Origin: Brachynemurus nebulosus
Taxonomy: Eukaryota > Arthropoda > Insecta > Neuroptera > Myrmeleontidae
DNA length: 64,000 nt
Direction: 5' to 3'
NCBI GenBank assembly: GCA_035578155.1
Contig: JAPWDM010000004.1
Location: 34,365,887-34,429,886, forward strand
In this document: positions 12,145 through 24,031 of the stretch, in pieces
Position numbering within the stretch: the first letter of the stretch is position 1
Layout: each line of letters starts with the position of its first letter
The notes under the pieces: model-generated
What the model was told of the DNA's origin: nothing
Databases searched by the model: none
What the model saw: only the letters and a program-made list of their open reading frames with translations
Program-made: the position numbers and the translations under genes

Positions 12145-14078
12145 AATGATCAGCGGCGTACATTATTTTTTTGAATTCAGTTATTTTAAAATAAGAATAG
12201 GTTAATTTAAAGCAATTTTACAATACCAGAAGCATGTTTGTTTGCCGTAAGAAGTCTACTTTAAATCTTTTCTTTTATTTGTTGCTAACCGATTTGTAAT
12301 ATACCTACATTACAATTTGAGGAGAAAGAAATACTTATAACAAAAGATTTTGAATGAAATTATCAAAGATTTTGGTAAAATTTTGTCAAATTTAATGTTA
12401 AAATTAGACAAAAATTGCAATTATAAAATTAAGAGAAACGAGAACAGAACTTGGAATTTGCTTAACATGAAACCCACGTTAAAAATTATTAGAATTAATC
12501 ATAAAAAACTCATTTAGTGATTGTGAAATTGTTACTGAGGCATTTGGAAAAAATTTACATTAACCAGTTCTAAGAAAATAAATCATCAATTGACAAGTGA
12601 TATTAAAATCAAATAAAATTTCTGTTAATAATAATTTCTCAAATCATTCAATAAATAATTTCCACATGTATACGCATATATTTGATTTATAGATCTTTTT
12701 TTATGGTTCTATGGCTCTTTATAATTAGAGTGGCAAGGTAAATGATATTATTTTAAGCGTAGATATCAATTAAATTGTATAGCTAAAGGAGAAGTGAAAA
12801 TTATTAATATGTGTTAATTGTTCAGTAATTATTACTGATAAGGCGCAGTTAATTAATAGGTAGGGAACATTTAAAATATTTTTTGAGAAGCATTTTCCAA
12901 AGAACGAAATCAAATGGTAATTAATTTTTTGATATAAACATAAATTAATTTTAAATACATTGGAATGTTGATATAAAATTTGTTCAGTAAACCGTTTATC
13001 CGTTGAATCAAGGTATTTGCGTAACAAAATGAAAGATTCCGTATGGACGACCTAGTCTGTAAACAAAACCATTTTTTCTCTCCCACCAAGAAATTTTCAG
13101 TGTTTTCATAAAGTATTACAAAACCGAAAAGAAGAAAGCGTTAATCATTCGCGAATGAAAAAGGCATTATCGAACCACCTAAATTACAACAGTTGATTAT
13201 TAAAAAATGGACGATTGATTTTACACTTTGTATACTATTAACAGAGGGGACAAAGAACAACAGAGGCTACTTTTACCCCGACAAAACATCTAAATCCCGT
13301 GGGAAATCTAATTTTTGTGGGAGTATATATGTATTGATTTCGTTTGAAAGATTCGAAAGTTCGAAGATTTATTGACTTTGTACTCTTTTGTTACCTAAAT
13401 TTTTTTTATTGTAACCTAAAGTTTATATGAATAACTTAAAAAATTAAATACATTAAATGTTTATTATCAACTTGTAAACATTTTCAGCTAGTGGTAAAAT
13501 CATTTATTAAGAAATTTCTGTTATCCGTCTAATTCGATTAACCGCCAGAGTCCCGGTCCTTACAGTGACGGTTAAGCAAAGTTTCACTGTATATTGATTT
13601 TTGAATACAGCTGATAAAACAGAGCCTTCATTGTCGCTGTAGCCGAAATCCACTATCAATATTATTTTTGACCATTTTGTTATGGAAAACATTTTTTTAA
13701 AGAAATCAAAATTAAATTTTAGAAATTATAATTATTTTTTAACAAATTATTAAAGTAATAAAATTTTACGATACTGACTTTCATTTTCAATATGACAAAA
13801 TTTGAATTTTTGAATATTTTCTCAAATCTTTGATAATCTAGATTCACTATTTTTGGTAATGTTTTATAACTTAATTAATATTAATAAAAAATTATGACTT
13901 AATTTGATCGAAAGTTTAACATAATATTAATTTGTTGACATTCAGCTGAGTAGTTTTACTTGAAATTTATTAGTTGAAACATGGTCCCAAACTTCATCAA
14001 ATATAACCTAAGCAAACTATCGAAAACATTACAAAATATGTTTTTTTTTTTTTTTTTTGATTACAGTAAATTATAACG
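12145..14078. other. AT-rich intergenic or intronic stretch
   Basis: Nothing supportable was seen; it ends in an 18-base T run at 14041-14058. Confidence 0.35.
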
Positions 14079-14079
14079 A

Positions 14080-15170
14080 TAGTATTAGATAAATACATAT
14101 GTACCATGAACATTTATCCATGTATACGAATTTAGTCAGTCGTCCGTCTGTTTCTGTTCGTGTACGCACCCCGCGTTCGTCGTTCCCCACCGGATTGTTC
14201 AAGCGAGATGTGGTGCGCCCGTTCGCGTCACTCTTTCGTGAGATTGTTCCGTGTGTGTGACGTAACATGAGGCAGATGCCATCTTCAAGAACTGTCATCG
14301 TAAATCTTGTGATCTTGACTAGAGTTAAATACATATATCAAATAAGTATCCTTCTTCTTTAGTCGAAAGAGGAAGACATATGTATTTTGTATGTATGGTG
14401 TGTGTTACGACGAACTATGATACGATTTCTACTTACGTAGGGCTGCTGACTATACGAGTGCTGCTGTTTGTTGTTGTGTTGAAGTTTCAAGAAGCGAAAG
14501 AACGACCAAGAAGTGAAACGACAAACGGAAACGGGAAAAGAAGATGAGATAGACGTATAGATAAATATGTATATAGATAGATGGATAGAAGTGATAGATA
14601 GCAATCTAAATTGCAATGAGCATTGTCGTTTGATATATAAAACTATTTTTTAGTTAGCAAAATTGTACTAATCAATTTCGTCCCGAAATAAAGCTTAAGG
14701 CTGAAGCCCTATTTAGTCAACGAGGAAACTGAACACTGCTGTCGATCGATGGCACGAACACCAGTACTCTACGCTACGGCATCGTTAAAGGAAGGAAAAA
14801 AAAAACAGACAGCCTTTGGCGACAGTATGCTAAGTGATGTCTGGCTACCAAAGCTTGAAAACCAACGATGGTAACGATGGCATATGTTGGGGGCCAGTGG
14901 AAAACACCCAGTGGTATAATGGGGGTTATAGCAATACTGCTGAATGCTTCGGAAGCCTTCACTACAACAACAAGAAAACGGTAGCAAAATATTATAGCCT
15001 GAAGATTACAACACTGCTGAAGATCCTAAGATCCTACAGCAGCAAAAAAACATGAACATTGGATAAAAACGATAACAAAAACAGTATGTCCTACTAATAG
15101 CATCATACTAACGCCCCGTCAGCCCGCCAGCAGTTATCGGCGTGCACTTGTCTCTAATAAGGCTGGAAAG
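14080..15170. other. GC-richer unique stretch of unknown role
   Basis: Base composition rises clearly above the surroundings (for example 14130-14290 and 14720-15010), without inverted repeats or transposon motifs. It contains GATA-type short repeats near 14550-14600 and CAACAA/AGCAGC-type triplets near 14960-15050. Several short frames exist on both strands, but none shows a recognisable domain. An untranslated exon, long noncoding RNA or regulatory block is possible. Confidence 0.3.
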
Positions 15171-15960
15171 TGGAGTTAGTTTTCTACAAGGCCATTTTAT
15201 TGTTTCGTTCTTTTTAGTCGAAGGTAATATTATCGAAAATAGTTTAATAAACATTGAAATCCAAATTCCCGACTAAATTTGAATTATGACTTTATAAAAG
15301 ATTAACTATTTCAAGAGTTTATTTTGTTCTTAATTCTTTGCTTAGCGTATTAATATTAACCTTTTACTTTCCATATGAATTTTTAAAAAAAAATTAAAAA
15401 GAAACTTATTTTAATACTTTTATATATGACAGGATAATAAATGAGCAGGGCAATTTATAGATAAACTGTGAGAAATTGATTACTGTAATTTGTAGTTTAG
15501 GCAAAAAAGTTTTAAAGGAATCAGATTAAGGCTAAGATAGAGTCTTACCATGAAGAAACATTGTTAACATGGCTAGCATTCAATAACAGCTTGAACTAAT
15601 GGTTTTATGGTTTTTTCTGACACGATTTGCAAAAAAAACCGTTCTTGATTTTAGTAGCCTCTACGTGTGGTAGGATAGCGGATGTAATATCCATTTTTAA
15701 TAAACTTGATTACTATTTTCTTATGTTAAAATTGCTTGTATGATTTTTCATGAAACATGCCCATCGTTAAATCATTAAAAATCAAACAGAAGAAAAAAAA
15801 GGAAAAGATGATTTCCCCGTACGACAAAAGAAAGATGGCGATTTATTTGCCGCCACAAGTTTATTCTTTCCTACTTCTCATTCTACTATTCTTAAGCGTA
15901 TTTCAAAGTTTTTGACACACAACTCACACACACCAGTTTATACACATATATAAACATACG

Positions 15961-16134
<174 letters not shown>

Positions 16135-19100
16135 AAGCCAAGTGCGCGTTTTGTACAAGTTTTTAGAATAGCCACCATAAATTATTACCATGAGCGTGTA
16201 TATACGTATGGCTTGCATGCTGGATGGCATGGTTAGTATATGGCTTTAGTTCGCTTCAGTTTAAATCACTGGACCGTATGATCTTTATTACGAGCAGAGT
16301 AGAGCAAAATAGAGCCAGAAAATAGTAGAGCCGAAGAGAAAAAAAGTTGGTTTGGTGAGTGAGTGAGCACTATTTCTTCTGTGTATCACACACAAATCAA
16401 AATATAAACTTCATGTTTCCCAAACATATAAAATTTATTGTGTACTTTTTTTTCTTCGTGTGTTTTTAATAAATCGTAGACATACTATAGAGCAGAGAAG
16501 AGCAAAGAAACAGAGAGATAGTCAGTAATAGATATAAATATATTTTTAACAATATTTGTTTGTATTTTTCTAGGGCACATAATACTGAGATAAGAATTTT
16601 TACAATAATCGTTATTTCCTAAGTCGATTCGGTATAGATACAGAGTGTTTGATATTATAATCGAGTACAAGTAATAGCTGTAAAGTCTTTTCTGGATTTA
16701 CTATGCAATTAAATCCACTACCGTGACAATCCGGAATGTGTTGAACGTGTTGGAGTCAGTTATTTTATTAGATTCAAATTTTTTTCTTTACTTTCTTAAG
16801 AAACATTTACATAGAATTTAAGTAGTAATATTTTCTTAATCTGGCTTTCTTTTCTGAATCTATGACTTTAAACTTGTACTTTCTTTATGCCATATCAGGT
16901 AGACTAAAAAAACAGTTGGCACAGGAAGTTGAAAAATAATTTTGTTTTTTATATGGCTAAATCGTTTCTTTGAGATCAGGATTTGCTTCACTGGAATTTC
17001 AGTCATTAATATCTCACAAAATAATATTTTCTTTACACAATTTTTTATGTCAATAAATTGTTCCTAATTTGTCCTACTTAATTTAAATCCGGCGCCAACT
17101 TCTTTCTGGTGTTGCGCAGTTATTGAAGTGGTGGAATGGCTTTTTTATACACTACTATTATTTTTATTATTAAATTTTCCTAAGAAAAGGATCAACTTAT
17201 TTGAAATGGACTTAATTTTAGAATTGAGCTTAAGGTACTACAAATACGCAGTGTGTCCTTAATAAAATTGCCACCATAGTTTCGGTAAAATTAGATAAAT
17301 TATGCAGAAGCACTAAACGTCTTGAATGCCATCTCCAAACTTCCCAAATTCCATGTATTTAGGAGTTATAGCCAAAAAACCCATAATTCAAAATTTCTTT
17401 TTCTGACAGTATGTACCTAACTTATTTTTATCTGTACATTCTGGTAGCATTTTTTATGTAGAATTTTTTCATATATAAATTCTGTTAGTTAAATAATTTT
17501 TTGTAACAATTTTTCAAAATCCGTATTATACGTCAAGAGGAAGAGAACGAAAAGATGTGCTTAATTATCCCAGATCTATTTGACATTCCGTGAGATAAAC
17601 AGAAATTTTAAATTATAACTGCAAAACTAAGAACAATATAAGCGATTTTCGTTGCATATTTGCATAAATTCTGTATAGGAAAATGCTATAGGAAATCGCC
17701 AACAAAAATTACGTAATCACTAAGAATACATAGTTTAATGGAGTAAAACTTATGGCCTGACTTTAGGAATATTTCTTCAGTATGTAACTGACCTATTTTA
17801 TATATTTAATTGGTATTTTCCCTTTGGATATGTAAAAGTAAATTTTAATAATTATTTTCATAAAAAATTACCGGAACTAAAAAGAGTGAGGACTAGATAG
17901 ACAGTTTGTTTATGTTTTGTGTGTAAACAACAAAGGAAGTACTGGCATATTGATGTATAATTGATTGACTGTCTGAAAGAAGAATAATGAAACCGTTAAT
18001 TTGATAAATAGCAAGTTTTTTTTTTTTTTATACTTTTATGTATATTACGTTAAATAAAATGTACTGTTTGTAACATATTCAGAACGGAAATTAATAAAAA
18101 TTTAATTTTTTAAATTATTGTCAACTAATAAAAAAATCGAAAGTAAGATACAGGGCTTTTTAAAATTTCTAATTTTTATTATAAGACGAAAAAATAAAAC
18201 TGATTCATTTTTCTTTGTTGTTATGTGTGTTAAAAATAATGCAAAACTGTTTGTTTTCGACGATTAAAGACGTAACTATTATATTTTTGATAATTTATTC
18301 TATGTGTCACCCTGTTATAGGATATTTATTTTATCTATTCTAATAATTATAATAAAATTTTGAAAATGTAAAGTCATTCTTATCATTAAACAGAGTCTTA
18401 TGTTACAAAACATAGTAATAATCCCGTATGGCAAAAATTAACTTCTATACATCGGAGTTCATTTTAAATACATATATACAGTGTGTATAATGAAAATTTT
18501 TTAAGCCATTCCACTTAAAATATTCTATTCTCATTTACTTGATGTTACTCATAGTCAGTAACTGCTATTACTGGAGATTTTCAACAGAATTGATCCAAAA
18601 TAGATATATTTTTTTTAATATGAACGTTACTTTACGGTATTTCATCCTTCTAAATCAGTGACCGCCATCGAGGTCGCTACTGTTTACCGTTGGGTATTGA
18701 AGAGATCTACGGGAGCAGTAGTCCAACATAAATTTAGGCGGTGTTGAGATTTAACTGTCACCCAGAGCCAATACTCGCAACAATGCGCTGTAAAGTTGGA
18801 TTATTATTAAAAATCATTGCATTCCTGTGATCATGTTTAGCCGAAAAGCATTTGGCGTTGTCAGCAATTTACTAACAAGAAAACAGCAGGTTGTGAGTAG
18901 CGGAACGCAGATAGTTAAGATTGCTGCTAATAAATATGGAAACAAATATAAAAAACTTAGTTTCGTTACACGAGCTTTTTTACAGATAATATTATATTAA
19001 TTTTGTTTTAGTAAAATATATTTGTTAATCAAACATTGAGCAATATAGTAATTTTATTAATACTTTTAATAGTGTAATTTCAAAAATTTGTTTTGAGAGG

Positions 19101-19789
19101 GGGGGTAAAATGGTTTTTGCGCCATTGAGTCAATGCTTAAAAAAAACTATGGTTTACATTATTTATTTCAAAAATAGAAACCAGTGTGTTTTGTTCTTCT
19201 TCGAAAAAGAGACAGTAATCCAAGAAAAATTTGGAAGCTATAAAAATATTTTACTTTTCAAAATACCACTTCATCTTCTAAATATGTGGCAATTGTTTCA
19301 AACATTTGTTGTTTATTTTAAAACAATGTCAAAGTCGAAACAATGTTAACAATATTGTTCGAAATAATTGTAATTCATTCAATCGAGAAAGTATTTATTT
19401 TTTACGAATAGGTACTTAAATTTTTAATAATTTATCTCCGTAACATTGGTACCTAATTGTTTAATTTTATTATCAAAAAATTAATAAATTCAGTGTTAAA
19501 TATTATTATGTCATAAACACCCGGTAGATTTTCAATGTAATTTTGATACTCTTTCATTCACTATTAGAAAAAAAATATTGTAATACGTTCAAAAAATCAC
19601 AAAAATCACAAAAATCAGCAGCTAGTCATCTATACTAATGGATGAATGATAAATCTGGAAAAATATCAAATAACAAATAAAAATTATTTCTACTATATTT
19701 GAAATACATATTTAATACAGAATTTAATCAATGCGTGGTATGTACAATATCGCTCGCTTAACCTATTGTTATGTCTGTCTATCACATGT
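16135..19789. other. AT-rich stretch without recognisable gene
   Basis: No transposon ends or protein domains were recognised. TAGAGC repeats near 16300-16335 and T runs (for example 18018-18029) are the only texture noted. Confidence 0.3.
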
Positions 19790-19813
19790 TTGTATGTATG
19801 TATGTATGTATGT
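19790..19813. repeat. (TGTA)n microsatellite
   Basis: This is a short tetranucleotide run of TGTA, about six copies. Confidence 0.85.
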
Positions 19814-20948
19814 ACACATTTCGTGAATATTATGATAAAACCCTTACATCAAAATATGAAGCTGGCAATGGATCATACTGTGAAATATGACATTTTGAAC
19901 ATTTGAAATGTATGTAAACGTGTTAGTCAGCTTTTATCCATTTCAGTTTTTTGATATTTTGTTGAAATTTATCACCCTATGTGTTTTAATTTAAAATTTA
20001 ATTCAATTTTAGTAAAGTTTGCGATAATATAGAATCAAATATGTAGTATTAAGGCGTTCTAAATTTAATTATTTTTAGTGTTCCGTAACTTAAAAAGCGC
20101 GTAGTGGAACACTAAATTAATAAAAGTGAAAAGTCGTATTATGTAGTTGATTCTGTCTGCCCTTGCGCCATAGAGCTTTTTCTTGAAAACTAACTGACGT
20201 AGGAATTTGAAGTTTGCCATAATGTTAGATCTTGATGACGGAGACATATACGAGTATTGTCAATCAACGATTTAAAAAAAATTATTTTCAGTTTGGCCCA
20301 TGAAAACAAGGTTTAGTTAATATATCGCCTGAGATATCATTTGAAAAAATTCCTTCTAAAGATCCTAATAATATTTTTTTTTACTCCTACTATTAAAAGT
20401 AACATTTTGCGCACGGCTAACTATACCCATGTAAAAATTGACAGTTGTCCACATCGTGCGGAAATAGCCGTGCGAAATAATTTCCCATAGTGCTTAATAT
20501 AATAAAAAAGTTAGCTATGTCCTTGATTTAATATAATGTGTATAAATAATTCTAAAAATATACATACACTCTAAGAAAAAAATGTACCGTTTTACTACTA
20601 TTATAGGAGGCAATTAAATGCCTTCTATAATGACAGTAACATTACAAACCGTAATGTACGAAGGTGAAAAATACACCATCATGGTGTAATTATTACTCAC
20701 TCATATGTGTAGTTTTACACATGTCGTACGTAAAATTACGGTCCAGGTGTGTAATAGATTACGTTTTATTTGTGTATTAACTACACAACAAGATGTAATT
20801 TTACACATTCAGTTCGCAATAGTGCGCAGTTAAACGTAAAATTACATCATATTAATGTATTTTTAAACCACGCCTGTACACCTGAAAATGTAATTTTACA
20901 CACTTATATAGTAATGTTTACACCCACAAAAGAGTAATATTAATCCAA

Positions 20949-20999
20949 CTGAATCACTCATTCTGATTCAATTCAACTGAATCAGTATGAGTGATTCAA
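20949..20999. repeat. Palindrome of TGAATCA/TGATTCA boxes
   Basis: Two arms (GAATCACTCATTCTGATTC and its near complement) face each other, and more TGATTCA/GAATCA boxes follow to about 21053. The boxes resemble bZIP (AP-1-like) sites, but no function can be inferred from the sequence alone. The block is conserved in the second element copy near 52462-52515. Confidence 0.5.
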
Positions 21000-21530
21000 T
21001 TGTGCTGAAAAAAATAAACTGATTCAACTTAATTGAAAATAACGAATCAAAAAAGATTATTGATGGTTTTTTTACATAAATATTTATAATAATATGACGT
21101 ATAGAATAATTTGGAATTATATACAAAAAGATTCGAGATGTTAAATATTTTGCTTATTATGTCTAAATTTCTATATAAGTGTGTCGTATGATAAAATAAT
21201 AATTTTTTTGGTAAATTTTAAAATAAACACTCCAAAAAAGTAAGATTATAAAAGTTTTATTATGAACGTTTACTTGCTTTCATGAACATAGGTAATCTTT
21301 ATTTTGCAGTGTAACTGCCAATTAAACTGGTCAAAATTTTGAGATATGACTTTTTTTTACAATGCTTACGTTTTGCAGACACAATTATTTAAGCAATATC
21401 TTATAAAAAATTTAATTGTAATTAGATTACAATGATAATATTAAAAACTTATGGATTAAAATTGTAGTTACATCATATCAAAAATATAGTTTAAGAAAAT
21501 TAACTAAACAATACTTAAATATAAGAAAAA

Positions 21531-22957
21531 CAATATTCTGCTGACTCTTGCCATTCTTAGAACTTCGCAGAAAATGCATGCTGTGCTTTCATAGATGTCT
21601 TCACCAATTCCAGTTTCTAAACAAATCAGAAAATAAGGGTTACTTAATTTTATAACCATTCTTGATTATTATTTTTTTCTTTTTTTAATAACTATTTCAC
21701 AGCAATTTAAAATTAAGAAAATTTCGCTTTCGCTACAAAATTACTTCTGGGCTATTTTAATGAATGTACAGATATTAGATTTTTGATTAAAAAACTCACC
21801 AGCAAAGTGACCCGGCGTGCTTATGGCACTGGCACTTCCGAACTGGTAGACGGAGGGTTTGAATTCCGTAGCCGGTTATATGCTGGCGGAAGTTTTCTGC
21901 TATTTCCCATCATAATTCCAGATGAATATCGACATTATCCTCAAGAAGATGGTTGCAAACAGACACCTACCAAATCCTTATACCGCTTTTCTTGTCCTCC
22001 GCCCAATATTCTGCTGACTCTTGCCATTACTAGAACTTCAGGGAAAATGTAGGCTGCGGTTTCACATATGTCTTCACCAATTCCTTTTTCTAAACAAATC
22101 AAAAAATAAGGATTACTTAATTTTATAACCATTTTTGTTTATTTATTTTATTTATCTTTTTTCAATAAATATTTCACAGCAATTTAAAATTAAGAAAATT
22201 TCGTTTTTGCTACACAATTACTTCTAGGTTATTTTAATGAATGTACAGATATTAGATTTTCGATTAAAAAACTCACCAGCAAAGTAACCCGGCGTGCTTA
22301 GGCACTGGCACTTCCGAACTGGTAGACTGAGGGTTTGAATTCCGTTACCGGTTATATGCTGGTGAAAGTTTTCTGCTATTTCCCATCGCAATTCCAGATG
22401 AATATCGACATCGTCCTTAAAAAGATGGTTGCAAACACACACCTACCAAATCCTTATACCGCTTTTCCTGTCCTCCGCCCAATATTCTGCTGACTCTTGC
22501 AATTACTAGAACTTCAGGGAAAATGTATGCTACGGTTTCACAGATGTCTTCACCAATTTCGATTTCTAAACAAATCAGAAAATAAGGGTTACTTAATTTT
22601 ATAACCATTTTTGCTTATTTATTTTTTCTTTTTTCAATAACTATTTCACAGCAATTCAAAATTAAGAAAATTTCGTTTTTGCTACACAATTACTTTTAGG
22701 TTATTTTAATGAATGTACAGATATTAAATTTTTGATTAAAAAACTCACCAGCAAAGTAACCCGGCGTGCTTAGGCACTGGCACTTCCGAACTGGTAGACT
22801 GAGGGTTTGAATTCCGTAACCGGTTATATGCTGGTGAAAGTTTTCTGCTATTTCGCATCGTAATTCCAGATGAATATCGACATCGTCCTTAAGAAGATGG
22901 TTGCAAACAGACACCTGCCAAATCTTTATACCGTTTTTCTTGTTCTCCGCCCATATC
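21531..22957 (-). repeat. Tandem array of three 475-bp units with splice-like signals
   Basis: Units start at about 21531, 22005 and 22481, with a diverged edge near 22957. On the minus strand each unit holds a pyrimidine-rich acceptor (TTTCTGATTTGTTTAG) and, about 290 bases later, a strong donor (CTG/GTGAGT). Full segments between these signals are 21800-22089 and 22277-22565; the first segment on that strand ends at 22749. The segments would be repeated exons separated by introns of about 185 bases. The same array is present in copy B. This looks like a captured, internally amplified gene fragment. Confidence 0.6.
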
Positions 22958-22962
22958 ATCAT
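22417..22962 (-). CDS. Hypothetical two-exon ORF inside the 4.2-kb element, copy A
   Basis: An ATG at 22960-22962 opens a frame that runs to a GTGAGT donor (exon 22749-22962, 214 bases). Joining it to the acceptor of the next tandem unit (exon part 22417-22565, 149 bases) keeps the frame open and gives 120 residues before a TAA. Motifs along it are DDVDIHLEL, then GIQTLSLPVRKCQC, then IGEDICET and RVSRILGGGQEKRYKDLV. I recognise no domain or signal peptide. The same spliced frame, of identical length, exists in copy B. It may be a gene fragment carried by the transposon or chance open frames in a repeat. Confidence 0.25.
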
Positions 22963-23149
22963 GAAAAAGTTGAGAAATAATGATGTGAGTGACGTCCGTT
23001 ACATACCATTGTCTAAAAAACGAACGTTAAATTCCATTATTATTATTACCATTGTTATTATTACTTAAAAAACTCGATTTCCATACGTCGCGTCGTTTCA
23101 ATTTAAACCTGTTATGAATTTATATTACTGTAAAGATAAAAAAAAAAAA

Positions 23150-23186
23150 AATTCGTTAAGTGCGTGTTCTTGACACGCACTAACAA
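23150..23186 (-). repeat. Hairpin cassette (GTGCGTGT...ACACGCAC) after an A/T tract
   Basis: Perfect 10-base arms, AGTGCGTGT and its complement, surround a short loop. The cassette sits next to AATTCGTTA and a long A run. Related cassettes occur at 43253-43285, 54665-54700 and, in degraded form, at 27082-27102 and 28060-28084. Read on the minus strand, the hairpin precedes a T-rich tail, as for the 3' end of a retroposon. Confidence 0.5.
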
Positions 23187-23795
23187 GTAAAGGTCCCGAG
23201 GCCGGACCTATCGATTTCGATGAAAATTGTAGAACACTAAAAACTAAGGGACACGTATTTTTTTTTATCTGCGGAAAAACGGTTTGAAGGGGTGAAATCG
23301 CCCTCCAAAAATTGGGGTAAAAATTTAATTTTTCAAATATCTCGAAAACAGTAAGAGATAGAGAAAAAGTTTAAATTTGCGATATTGCTCTTTTTTAAAG
23401 AGCTATCTATTGATATGCAATTTGTTCATATTACATCAACAGGAGTGGTTGGGGTTAAAATTTGGGGGTTAATTTTGCAAAAAGGGGGTGAAAAATAAAC
23501 AATATAAATTTTTTGTTTACAGATTTGAAATCTACGTCAAAAAATCTAATTGACCTGTTTTTGCTCAATGCCCTAATATTAAGTCTAGGGGTAGTTAACT
23601 AGAGGGTGACTCTGTCGAATAGTCGTACAATTTGGGTATTTCAAGGAGTTCTTCATGGAAAATAGCTTAAGACAATTAGAATAACGTAGAAATGAAATTC
23701 TCGAATTCAAAATTGAGTTTGAGCAACATTGGAGAGGGGGTGAGTCACCCTCTTAAATTACATACTAGTTTATATACACTAATTTTTGCTATTAA

Positions 23796-24031
23796 CACAC
23801 TGATAGTGGGTAAAATAATGTCACAATAAGTGGTTCTGAAGTTGGACTATCATATGTAAGGTCTTTATTAGGTTTGTTTTTTAATGGATATTATAGTTTT
23901 CCTTATCGAAAATTATCGATACCGAAAATTACATAACTTAACCTAAAATAACGAAACCTAATAAAAACCTTACATACGATAGTCTAACTTCAGAACGATC
24001 TATTGTGACATTATTACCCCCTGTCAGTGTG
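23796..24031. mobile_element. TTAA-flanked foldback MITE nested in the 4.2-kb element
   Basis: Arms of about 90 bases start CACACTGATAGTGGG and end with the complement, bordered by TTAA (23792-23795 and 24032-24035). TTAA borders point to piggyBac-type mobilisation. It is present at the same place in copy B, so it inserted before the 4.2-kb unit was duplicated. Confidence 0.65.

Noticed and set aside
20408..20482. Short inverted repeat GCGCACGGCTA...TAGCCGTGCG
   Set aside because: The arms are only about 14 bases with a long loop. No target duplication was found, so this is too weak to call a MITE.
21795..21880. tRNA-like or SINE promoter boxes (AGCAAAGTGACC and GGGTTTGAATTCC)
   Set aside because: The B-box-like match has an extra base and no cloverleaf can be formed. 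The unit has splice signals on the other strand instead.
21783..22052. Plus-strand 89-codon frame in the tandem units (and its twin at 53296-53565)
   Set aside because: It overlaps the minus-strand exon-like segment and changes frame in sister units; it is best explained as a shadow.
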